Source: CAZJJK01 sp964546285
Lineage (GTDB): Bacteria; Spirochaetota; Spirochaetia; Treponematales; Breznakiellaceae
Length of the DNA stretch: 8,815 nucleotides
Reading direction: 5' to 3'
NCBI GenBank assembly: GCA_964546285.1
Contig: CAZJJK010000122.1
Location: 1 to 8,815, forward strand
Numbering within the stretch: position 1 is the stretch's first letter; each line of letters begins with the position of its first letter. The position numbers and the translations under genes were made by a program. The notes under the pieces are model-generated. The model had not been told where the DNA came from. It saw only the letters and a list, made by a program, of their open reading frames with translations, and made no database searches. Shown here piece by piece: positions 1-5,289 of this stretch.

Positions 1-27
1 GAAGCGGCTGAAGCGGCTGAAGCGCCG
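1..27 (+). repeat. 9-bp tandem repeat coding for an Ala/Glu stretch in HisI
   Basis: Two exact copies of gaagcggct (1-9, 10-18) and a third degenerate copy (19-27) encode EAA-EAA-EAP. The array may extend left of the window. It sits where the HisI family normally has a short link between its KGETSG region and the zinc-binding DC motif, so it looks like a low-complexity insertion in the enzyme. Confidence 0.7.
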
Positions 28-453
28 GCGTCCGCCGAATCGAGCGGGGCGGGGCTGGCCGAACCCTCCGTTGGCGTCCTCAAACTGTTGCGCCTCCGCG
101 CCGATTGCCGCCGCGCCGCTCTTCTGGCCACGGCGGAAACGGCTGGACCGGCTTGTCGGACCGGCGCCTGGTCTTGTTTTGGCGAGCGTCGCTATACCCT
201 GGAGCGGCTGCGGGACATCATCGCCGACCGTTTTCGCTCGCCCACGCCTGGGTCCTATACGGCCACCCTGGACGACGAGCGGGTTCGGGAAAAACTGATG
301 GAAGAAGCCCAAGAAGTAGTTGAGGCCGGCACACATGACGAAATTGTCTGGGAACTCGCCGACCTGTTCTACTTCGCCACCGTCCTTATGACCCGCGCCG
401 GCGTCAGCCTGGCCGAGGTTTTGGCGGAACTAGACCGCCGACACAAGAAGTAG
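1..453 (+). CDS. hisIE: Bifunctional phosphoribosyl-AMP cyclohydrolase / phosphoribosyl-ATP pyrophosphatase, C-terminal part (5' end outside window)
   Basis: The reading frame is open from base 1, so this is the 3' part of a longer gene; 150 residues are visible. The first ~25 visible residues are an Ala/Glu-rich stretch. Next comes the end of the HisI cyclohydrolase domain, with the three cysteines that bind zinc in this family: ADC (about residue 36), GPAC (about 53) and SCF (about 60). The HisE pyrophosphatase domain follows directly (about residues 64-150). It has the family's PGSYT motif and the MazG-like metal-binding pattern EEAQE ... ELAD. HisE removes pyrophosphate from phosphoribosyl-ATP and HisI opens the purine ring: steps 2 and 3 of histidine synthesis, in the cytoplasm. 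The fusion order HisI-HisE is the usual one. A TTG start at 88 would delete most of HisI and is not credible. hisC follows after 2 bases, so the genes are probably translationally coupled. Confidence 0.93.
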   Translation, partial: EAAEAAEAPASAESSGAGLAEPSVGVLKLLRLRADCRRAALLATAETAGPACRTGAWSCFGERRYTLERLRDIIADRFRSPTPGSYTATLDDERVREKLMEEAQEVVEAGTHDEIVWELADLFYFATVLMTRAGVSLAEVLAELDRRHKK

Positions 454-455
454 CT

Positions 456-1556
456 ATGAGCGTCTATTGGAATAAGCGCGTCCGAGACCTGTCGCCCTAT
501 GTGCCGGGCGAACAGCCGCGCGATAAGCGCTATATCAAACTCAACACCAACGAAAACCCCTATCCGCCTTCCCCGGCCACGCTGGAGGCTATTCGCGCGG
601 CTATGGCGGATTTGAGGCTTTATCCCGACCCGCTCTGCCTTAACCTAAGGCGGGCGATAGCCGAACGGTACGGTACCAGACCGGAACGGGTTTTCGTCGG
701 CAACGGGTCCGATGAAATCTTGGCCTTCGCCTTCGGCGCCTTCTTCGCGGGCCGTTCGGAACAAGCGCTTGCTGGCGGAGAAGCCCTTCTTTACCCGGAC
801 CTGAGCTACAGCTTTTATCCGGTTTACGTCGATCTATGGAGCCTAGCCAGCTTGACCCCGCCGGTAAATGCCGATTTTACCATAAACACCGATAACTACC
901 GCGTTCCCGCTCTCGGCGTCGTTCTAGCCAACCCCAACGCTCCCACCAGCCTGGCTCTCTCCCGCGCCGACATTCTCTCTGTCGTCGCCGATCAGGAGAA
1001 GCGCGGGCGGGTCGTCCTGGTGGATGAAGCCTATGTGGACTTTGGCGCGGAATCGGTGGCGCGCGATATCGGCGACTACTCCAATTTGCTTGTCGTTCAC
1101 ACCCTGTCCAAGTCGCGCTCCCTGGCCGGGCTACGGGTGGGTTTCGCCCTGGGTCACGAAGACCTGATAGAAGGGCTGACCCGGATCAAGGACTCGTTCA
1201 ATTCCTATACTCTGGACCGCTTAGCCTTGGCTGGCGCGACGGCGGCGATAGAGGACAGCTCCTACTACGAGGCGGCCAACGCCAGGGTCGCCGCCACCCG
1301 CGACCGCGTCATGCCCCGGCTCCGCGCGCTCGGCTTTACGGTTTTGGCGTCCAAAACCAATTTCCTCTTCGCGAGCCAGCCCTCTTTTTCGGGCGCTTTC
1401 CTGTTCCAGGCCCTGCGGGAGCGCGGTATCCTGGTGCGCCGTTTCGATAAGCCACGTATAGCCGATTATCTGCGGATCAGCGTCGGGACCGATGAGGACA
1501 TGGATGCGCTAATCGCCGCCTGCGCGGATCTAGTCGCCGGCGTGAAGGCTGAATAA
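456..1556 (+). CDS. hisC: Histidinol-phosphate aminotransferase (PLP-dependent)
   Basis: This 366-residue protein is full length for HisC (usually 350-370). It moves an amino group from glutamate to imidazole-acetol phosphate, giving histidinol phosphate, with pyridoxal phosphate as cofactor. Fold type I aminotransferase landmarks appear in order: the N-terminal LNTNENPYPPSP signature (29-40), VGNGSDE (81-87), NPNAPTS (159-165) with the Asn facing the cofactor, DEAYVDF (190-196) with Asp190 and Tyr193, TLSKS (216-220) with Lys219 as the Schiff-base lysine, and GLRVG (225-229) with the phosphate-binding Arg. A substrate-carboxylate or phosphate Arg is likely in the C-terminal LRISVG segment. 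The ATG lies 2 bases after the hisIE stop with no clear Shine-Dalgarno, so translation is probably coupled to hisIE. The gene could act on aromatic amino acids in other contexts, but the his neighbours settle the assignment. Confidence 0.95.
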   Translation: MSVYWNKRVRDLSPYVPGEQPRDKRYIKLNTNENPYPPSPATLEAIRAAMADLRLYPDPLCLNLRRAIAERYGTRPERVFVGNGSDEILAFAFGAFFAGRSEQALAGGEALLYPDLSYSFYPVYVDLWSLASLTPPVNADFTINTDNYRVPALGVVLANPNAPTSLALSRADILSVVADQEKRGRVVLVDEAYVDFGAESVARDIGDYSNLLVVHTLSKSRSLAGLRVGFALGHEDLIEGLTRIKDSFNSYTLDRLALAGATAAIEDSSYYEAANARVAATRDRVMPRLRALGFTVLASKTNFLFASQPSFSGAFLFQALRERGILVRRFDKPRIADYLRISVGTDEDMDALIAACADLVAGVKAE

Positions 1557-1564
1557 ATGGAAAA

Positions 1565-1585
1565 AGGCGGCGCTATGCGCCGCTT
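1565..1585. promoter_or_regulatory. Compact intercistronic hairpin between hisC and hisD
   Basis: A perfect 7-bp GC-only inverted repeat (1567-1573 with 1577-1583) has a 3-base loop. It extends outward by a G-T and an A-T pair. The stem ends directly before the hisD Shine-Dalgarno. On the + strand no T-run follows, so it should not terminate his transcription. Read on the - strand, it is followed by CTTTTT and has the shape of an intrinsic terminator. It may protect mRNA ends, modulate hisD translation or block antisense transcription; the role is inference. Confidence 0.6.
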
Positions 1586-1591
1586 AAGGAG
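1586..1591 (+). promoter_or_regulatory. Ribosome binding site of hisD
   Basis: AAGGAG lies 6 bases before the ATG at 1598. It fixes this start and abuts the 3' side of the hairpin at 1565-1585, so folding of that stem could affect ribosome access. Confidence 0.8.
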
Positions 1592-1597
1592 CTTGTC

Positions 1598-2923
1598 ATG
1601 AAAATAATCGATATCGCCGCGTGGGACGGCTCTTTGGACGGCGGAAAGTCAGACGGCGCGGCGGCGGCCGCGACGGAAGCGGCTGTCCGTGAGATTGTCG
1701 CCGCCGTGCGCCGCGATGGCGGCGAGGCCGTAAAGGCTTGCGCGGCCAAATATGACCGCGCGTCGCCTGAAACGCTGGAGGTGCCTATGGCGGAAGCGCG
1801 GGCAGCTCTGCGGGACCTCATCCATTCCCAGCCCGATTTAGCGGAGGCTTTGAGTTACGCTAAGGGAAATATCGAACGTTTCGCCTTAGCCCAAAAAGAG
1901 CAGTTCAAGGACTTCGAAATAGCGATGGGTGACGGCTTGATCGCCGGCCAGCGCGTCATCCCGATAGGCCGGGCGGCCGTCTACGCCCCGGGCGGTCGTT
2001 TCCCCTATCCCTCCTCCCTGCTGATGGGCGTCGTTCCGGCCAAGGCGGCGGGCGTCGCCGAGGTGATCGTGGCTTCGCCGCCGACGGCGGACGGCCTGCC
2101 GAACCGCCGCATCATGGCCGCGGCCGCCGTCGCCGGCGCCGACCGGCTCTTCGCCCTGGGCGGGGCCCAGGGTATCGCCGCTTTAGCTTTGGGCACGGCT
2201 AGCGTGCCTCGCTGCGATGTCGTGGTGGGGCCCGGCAACAAGTATGTCGCCGCCGCCAAGAAGCTTCTCTACGGCGAGGTCGGCATCGATTTTATCGCCG
2301 GTCCCACCGATGTGCTTATCGTTGCCGACGCCTCGGCGGACCCCGTGCTTATCGCCATCGATCTTTTGGCTCAGGCCGAGCACGATCCGGACGCCCGCGC
2401 CCGCGCCCTCCTTCCTTCGCGCCAAGCCGCCGAGGCTGTCGCCGAGGCGGTGGAGCGCCTTTTGGGAACGGAAGCCTACGCGCCCACCGCCGCCATCGCC
2501 CGCGCTTCCTGGGAAGCGGGCGGTCTTCTCCTCGTCTACCGCGACCTAGCCGAGGCTGTCGCCGCGGCCGACCGCGTCGCCCCAGAGCACTTGGAGCTGC
2601 ATCTTGAGGATGCCGCGCGCTGGGCGCCGCGCTTCGCCAATTACGGCTCGCTCTTTATCGGCGCGGCGGCGGCGGAAGTGCTGGGTGATTATTCGGCTGG
2701 CATCAACCACACCTTGCCCACTTCCGGCAGCGCCCGTTTCACCGGCGGTCTCTCCGTCCGCCACTTCCTGAAGACGCTTACCACCCTGCGCCGCGACAAG
2801 GTCGGCGCTAGCGTGGTGGCGAACGAAGGCGGCGCGCTAAAAAGCGCCGAGGCAGCCGCCCGCCTAGCCAGAGCCGAAGGCTTGGTTGCCCATGAGGCGG
2901 CGGCCAAGGCAAGACTGGGTTAA
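1598..2923 (+). CDS. hisD: Histidinol dehydrogenase
   Basis: This 441-residue protein is full length for HisD (about 430 in E. coli). It carries out the last two steps of histidine synthesis, the NAD-dependent oxidation of L-histidinol to histidinal and then histidine, with one zinc per subunit. Zinc ligands match the E. coli pattern: Gln259 and His262 in LLAQAEHD, Asp364 in GDYSAG and His432 in EGLVAH. The catalytic Glu-His pair is in APEHLEL (Glu330, His331), and His371 lies in NHTLPT. The nucleotide-binding region shows YAPGGRFPYPSS (129-140), GGAQGIAALA (188-197) and VVGPGNKYV (209-217). The start is supported by AAGGAG at 1586. It is probably the last gene of this his transcript in the window, because a convergent gene follows 67 bases later. 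Base composition is very GC-rich (46 of 60 bases in 2401-2460). Confidence 0.97.
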   Translation: MKIIDIAAWDGSLDGGKSDGAAAAATEAAVREIVAAVRRDGGEAVKACAAKYDRASPETLEVPMAEARAALRDLIHSQPDLAEALSYAKGNIERFALAQKEQFKDFEIAMGDGLIAGQRVIPIGRAAVYAPGGRFPYPSSLLMGVVPAKAAGVAEVIVASPPTADGLPNRRIMAAAAVAGADRLFALGGAQGIAALALGTASVPRCDVVVGPGNKYVAAAKKLLYGEVGIDFIAGPTDVLIVADASADPVLIAIDLLAQAEHDPDARARALLPSRQAAEAVAEAVERLLGTEAYAPTAAIARASWEAGGLLLVYRDLAEAVAAADRVAPEHLELHLEDAARWAPRFANYGSLFIGAAAAEVLGDYSAGINHTLPTSGSARFTGGLSVRHFLKTLTTLRRDKVGASVVANEGGALKSAEAAARLARAEGLVAHEAAAKARLG

Positions 2924-2924
2924 T

Positions 2925-2980
2925 AAAAGGGCTGGCTTTTTAACGTTAGGCACGCGAGCGGCGTATGATCACCGCTCGCG
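2925..2980. terminator. Candidate bidirectional termination region between convergent hisD and lipoprotein gene
   Basis: A perfect 9-bp inverted repeat (2953-2961 with 2972-2980, 10-base loop) lies between the two convergent stop codons. Just after hisD there is also a weak A/T stem (2925-2929 with 2936-2940) ending in five T's. The strong stem lacks a following T-run on either strand, so it is not a textbook intrinsic terminator. Position and symmetry suggest transcript-end formation or protection in both directions. Confidence 0.45.
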
Positions 2981-2990
2981 GCTGAGCCTT

Positions 2991-3389
2991 TCACTCCGGG
3001 AGCGTGAGAAGCGCGTCGGTCAGCGTAAAATCGAAAATAGTGAAGCGAGACGAGCTGCCTGGCGTCTTTATCCAAAGTTCATCATTAATAGGGTCTTGCT
3101 CATATACTTTATAGGGCGAATTATATATATCCATGAATACGCGAAGGCTTCTATACGCGTTTGAGGGGAAAGCGACATCCGCCTCAAGCAACTGAAAGGT
3201 CGTTATCTTGACCCGGGCTTGCGGCTCTATATCGATCTCCGTAATATCATTATCATAATCTGTCAACGAAACCGTCAGCGAATGGCTAGTCGCGTTCTGG
3301 ATATATAGGTCGCTTTCAACCGTGAAAAATATACAGGCTGACAATGTTGCCGCGAAAAAAAGCGAAAGGCCTAAACATTTCTTACTCAT
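2991..3389 (-). CDS. Small lipoprotein of unknown function
   Basis: From the ATG at 3389 the product is 132 residues. A lysine-containing N-terminus and a hydrophobic core (about 6-15) lead to the lipobox LSAC, so Cys19 should become the lipidated N-terminus, anchoring the protein in the envelope. The rest looks mainly beta-strand (for example SDLYIQNATSHSLTVSL and FTIFDFTLTDALLTL), with no catalytic motif I recognise. The frame stays open upstream to an ATG at 3491, but that start would place 34 residues, including three glycines coded by a G tract, before a proper signal peptide, so it is rejected. The only Shine-Dalgarno-like sequence is the nine-G run four bases before the ATG. An AT-rich element, TATATATA, at about 3433-3441 could be part of a promoter, but no matching -35 box is visible. 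Codon use is more AT-rich than in the adjacent his genes. Confidence 0.8.
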   Translation of the reverse strand: MSKKCLGLSLFFAATLSACIFFTVESDLYIQNATSHSLTVSLTDYDNDITEIDIEPQARVKITTFQLLEADVAFPSNAYRSLRVFMDIYNSPYKVYEQDPINDELWIKTPGSSSRFTIFDFTLTDALLTLPE

Positions 3390-3393
3390 TCTA

Positions 3394-3402
3394 CCCCCCC
3401 CC
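3394..3402 (-). repeat. Nine-G homopolymer serving as or overlapping the lipoprotein Shine-Dalgarno
   Basis: Nine consecutive C on the + strand (G on the coding strand) end four bases before the lipoprotein ATG. Five of these G's could pair with the CCUCC of 16S rRNA through one G-U pair, so the tract may itself be the ribosome binding site. Homopolymers of this length are prone to slipped-strand length change. Related poly-G tracts of variable length near tpr genes of Treponema pallidum are known to vary expression. Variation in this particular tract is inference. Confidence 0.75.
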
Positions 3403-3473
3403 TTGTTAAGATCCAACTCAAAGAAGAGGAAACATATATATACAAACGGTGATGAATGAAGGCTATGGACGCC

Positions 3474-3489
3474 GAAACCCCAGGGTTTC
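3474..3489. repeat. 7-bp palindrome, first of three adjacent inverted repeats
   Basis: GAAACCC and GGGTTTC flank a 2-base centre (CA). It is too tight to form a full RNA hairpin but plausible as a DNA-binding site. It lies upstream of the - strand lipoprotein gene, about 85 bases from its start codon, and directly abuts the next stem. Confidence 0.6.
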
Positions 3490-3490
3490 A

Positions 3491-3527
3491 AGCTTCTTTC
3501 AAAAAGCGCGTGTTCTTGAAAGGAGCT
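3491..3527 (+). repeat. 12-bp inverted repeat, strong hairpin (stem 1)
   Basis: Bases 3491-3502 pair with 3516-3527 over 12 positions around a 13-base loop. Eleven pairs are Watson-Crick and one, T3495 with G3523, is G-U in a + strand RNA. On the - strand that pair becomes an A-C mismatch, so the + strand is the better candidate for a folded transcript. No T-run follows. Confidence 0.65.
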
Positions 3528-3531
3528 CCCA

Positions 3532-3583
3532 CGGTTTTGTTTCGCGGCTCATTTTTCCGCGTAATGGGCTAGAAACGAAACCG
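3532..3583 (+). ncRNA. Candidate structured RNA element (stem 2, 12 bp with inner hairpin)
   Basis: Bases 3532-3543 pair with 3572-3583 over 12 positions. The one non-canonical pair is T3538 with G3577, again G-U on the + strand and A-C on the - strand. Inside, 3544-3547 can pair with 3557-3560 over a 9-base loop, giving a two-tier stem. It lies 4 bases after stem 1. No promoter upstream on the + strand was convincing, and no known RNA family was recognised, so a non-coding RNA is only a hypothesis; a repeat element or a protein-binding site is also possible. Confidence 0.35.
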
Positions 3584-3621
3584 CGCCTAGCACAAACGCC
3601 GGGCTATAAAAGTTAGGGACT

Positions 3622-3653
3622 TTTTAGATCGCCTCTTTTAGATCGCCTTTTTT
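3622..3653. repeat. 14-bp tandem direct repeat with T tracts
   Basis: TTTTAGATCGCCT occurs at 3622-3634 and again at 3636-3648, a 14-base period, and the second copy runs into six T's (3648-3653). A weak A/T stem (3608-3613 with 3619-3624) lies just before. The repeat is directly upstream of the promoter at 3652, so it could be a pair of binding sites on one face of the DNA or a weak terminator for an upstream + transcript. Confidence 0.6.
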
Positions 3654-3680
3654 GTATATACTTAATTATAGACCAATATA
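3652..3680 (+). promoter_or_regulatory. Probable sigma-70-type promoter of the barrel-protein / Fn3-lipoprotein operon
   Basis: A -35-like TTGTAT (3652-3657) and a -10-like AATATA (3675-3680) are separated by exactly 17 bases in an AT-rich stretch. Transcription would start near 3687, giving a leader of about 84 bases before the ATG at 3771. No better promoter is visible between the divergent genes. Confidence 0.5.
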
Positions 3681-3704
3681 GGGCTAATTCAAGCAAGCCG
3701 CATA

Positions 3705-3745
3705 GCCGCTTATAGGGCTTTATCATTTACATAGCTATAAGCGGC
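3705..3745 (+). promoter_or_regulatory. Leader hairpin upstream of the barrel-protein start
   Basis: A perfect 11-bp inverted repeat (3705-3715 with 3735-3745) encloses a 19-base loop and ends 15 bases before the ribosome binding site GGGAG (3761-3765, 5 bases from the ATG). It would be part of the mRNA leader if the promoter at 3652-3680 is right. The loop start (3716-3720, GGCTT) is also complementary to 3695-3699 (AAGCC), which would form a pseudoknot. It may stabilise the mRNA or control translation; no known riboswitch class was recognised. Confidence 0.5.
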
Positions 3746-3770
3746 AGCCAGCTTTATACCGGGAGATTTT

Positions 3771-4472
3771 ATGGGGAAAAGGGCGGCCTTATTCAGTGTA
3801 TTGGCGCTAGTGGTAAGCTTATCTTGGGGCCAAGACGCTAGAGAAACTTCAAAGAGCACGGCGGTGTTTGGAATGGACGCTTTTATGGGAGCGCCTTCTT
3901 TGTTCAACGGCGTTTTTGACGCGCCCTTTCCAGGGATAAGCCTAAGATTTAGGGCGACCCCAACTCTTGAATTTAGCTTGGATTACGCTTTTATGAATAT
4001 AGAATACTATTACCCCGAAGAGGCCTCCGGCGCTTGGTTTGGGCCTGTCCCCTGGTCTTCCATGCCTGAGCTTTTCGCGGCCTACCGTGATTCTTGGTTG
4101 TTCTACCAAACGAAGCACTTTTTAGCTCCTTTTGTCTGGTACCGCTCCATCCTAAGCGAAACGCCTGTCCATCTTACTCTCAGGCTCGGTCTCGGTCCGG
4201 CTTTTTCGCTAATAATTCCAAACGAGGCAAGTCAATACTATCCCGGTTTTCTTGATGAGTTTACCGCGTTTAGCCAAAGTTTCAGCATAAATCTGGGTGC
4301 CGCTTCCCGTATCGGTCTTGAAACCGCCCTCTGGGATAATTTCGTTTTTGGGGCCGATCTTTTATTCATTGTTGATTCTTTCGTCAATGTGGCGTCGGAT
4401 ATCGCTCATTATGGATACGGTTATATAGAACGAGCGGGCAATCTGCTCCTCTTTATCGGAGTGCGTATATGA
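3771..4472 (+). CDS. Secreted protein, probable small outer-membrane beta-barrel
   Basis: The product is 233 residues. An N-terminal signal peptide (positive MGKR, hydrophobic 5-18) has a likely signal peptidase I site after Gly20 (SWG before QDA), and there is no lipobox cysteine. The mature part is rich in alternating hydrophobic and aromatic segments typical of barrel strands, such as GISLRFRATPTLEFSLDYAF, HLTLRLGLGPAFSL and SFSINLGAASRIGLE. It ends in a strand-like tail, NLLLFIGVRI, consistent with an outer-membrane barrel. No enzyme motif is seen and no named family is claimed. The start is supported by GGGAG 5 bases upstream. Its stop overlaps the next start by four bases (ATGA), so it is likely co-translated with the Fn3 lipoprotein; the two may act together at the cell surface. 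Alternative: a periplasmic beta-rich protein. Confidence 0.78.
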   Translation: MGKRAALFSVLALVVSLSWGQDARETSKSTAVFGMDAFMGAPSLFNGVFDAPFPGISLRFRATPTLEFSLDYAFMNIEYYYPEEASGAWFGPVPWSSMPELFAAYRDSWLFYQTKHFLAPFVWYRSILSETPVHLTLRLGLGPAFSLIIPNEASQYYPGFLDEFTAFSQSFSINLGAASRIGLETALWDNFVFGADLLFIVDSFVNVASDIAHYGYGYIERAGNLLLFIGVRI

Positions 4473-5188
4473 TACTTAAAATATTCTCCATCAAAGAAAT
4501 AGCTCGATTCAGACTAGCGTTGATCTTGTTTCTTTCCCTCGCCTGCGTCTCCTGTGAGGATTTTTGGAACACGGTGCTGGATATACCGGCTCCTATAGCC
4601 CTGTCTGTCAGTGATGGCGATTACTCGAATAGCTTGGAAGTGAACTGGGCTTCGCCAAGTCTAGCCAGCGATAAATGGGAAGGATATTCTATTAAAGAAT
4701 ATAAAATTACTTGGACGGGCCCTTTTTCCGGTTCAACCACGACAGAGGGAACAAGCTATACCATTTATGTAAGTTCGGAAGACCGCGCGGAAATTTTCCA
4801 GGTAAGCGTGAGCTTAACGCTTAAAACCCCTCTCGGCGGAACGGAAACCGCGGGCAGCGCCAGCGATACTGGCTTTGCCATGGACGCTAAGAAATTAGTC
4901 TGGCAGGATGGGGAAGGTGTTCGGCATAGCTTCAGCGGCGAGGATCAGTGGTATACTACCATGTTGCAGAAGGGCTTCAAGTATACCCTTGATTTTGACG
5001 ACTCAACCCAAGCCTCGCTTAGCGTATACGCGTATAAGACTTTGAGCCCCGTTATAGTATCTCTGCCGCAGGGGAATGAAGCGGCCTGGCTTTGTAACGA
5101 TTTCGGGAATAATGGTAAATTCTATATCCAGGTAAGGCCGGAGACGCCTGGAGCGGGCTTCCGCGCCACATACAATTCGCGTCCATAG
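4469..5188 (+). CDS. Lipoprotein with fibronectin type III domain and PPC-like C-terminal domain
   Basis: The product is 239 residues. After a basic N-terminus, a hydrophobic stretch (about 15-25) leads to SLACVSC; Cys26 or Cys29 would be lipidated, and either fits only a relaxed lipobox. Residues about 40-136 look like one Fn3 module: a leading Pro, LEVNW, YSIKEYKITW, TSYTIYV, FQVSVSLTL, then a Gly/Ser-rich exit. Residues about 145-236 resemble a pre-peptidase C-terminal (PPC) beta-sandwich: HSFSGEDQWY, the GFKYTLDF turn, LSVYAY, GKFYIQVRP and a final aromatic strand. Both are binding or adhesion modules; no catalytic site is seen. The ATG overlaps the upstream stop (ATGA), and GGAG (4458-4461) lies 7 bases before it inside the upstream gene. 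A role as surface-exposed partner of the barrel protein is inference. Confidence 0.82.
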   Translation: MILKIFSIKEIARFRLALILFLSLACVSCEDFWNTVLDIPAPIALSVSDGDYSNSLEVNWASPSLASDKWEGYSIKEYKITWTGPFSGSTTTEGTSYTIYVSSEDRAEIFQVSVSLTLKTPLGGTETAGSASDTGFAMDAKKLVWQDGEGVRHSFSGEDQWYTTMLQKGFKYTLDFDDSTQASLSVYAYKTLSPVIVSLPQGNEAAWLCNDFGNNGKFYIQVRPETPGAGFRATYNSRP

Positions 5189-5206
5189 CCTAGTCGACGG
5201 CTATAG

Positions 5207-5274
5207 AGCCTAGTGTCCCAAAGCTTTGTATTTTCTCTTTTTTTAAGAAAACCTAAGCTTTGGGACACTAGGCT
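5207..5274. repeat. 20-bp perfect inverted repeat between convergent operons
   Basis: Bases 5207-5226 are the exact reverse complement of 5255-5274, separated by 28 T-rich bases. Within the spacer, 5231-5236 can pair with 5246-5251, giving a second tier. The element fills the gap between the Fn3 lipoprotein stop (5188) and the permease stop (5290). Neither flank has a T-run after the stem, so it differs from an intrinsic terminator, although it could still end or protect transcripts from both sides. Arm length and perfection also suit a miniature inverted-repeat element or the remnant ends of an insertion sequence, but no target-site duplication is evident. The 8-mer AGCCTAGT is also repeated directly just outside (5187-5194). 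Confidence 0.75.
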
Positions 5275-5289
5275 TGTCTATTCGCTTAG

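Noticed and set aside
1573..2907. Several open frames on the - strand opposite hisD (for example 1573-1821, 2005-2259, 2183-2425, 2546-2764, 2689-2907)
   Set aside because: They are antisense shadows of a GC-rich gene with low stop-codon frequency, show no domain, and oppose a complete HisD.
2886..3164. 92-codon open frame on the + strand across the hisD end and the lipoprotein gene
   Set aside because: It overlaps two supported genes, includes the intergenic inverted repeat and has no ribosome binding site or recognisable protein pattern.
3390..3491. N-terminal extension of the - strand lipoprotein to an ATG at 3491
   Set aside because: It would bury a good signal peptide and lipobox behind 34 residues and translate the G tract as three glycines; no ribosome binding site supports it.
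5207..5274. Standard intrinsic terminator
   Set aside because: There is no T-run after the stem on either strand and the stem is unusually long, so I list it as an inverted repeat instead.
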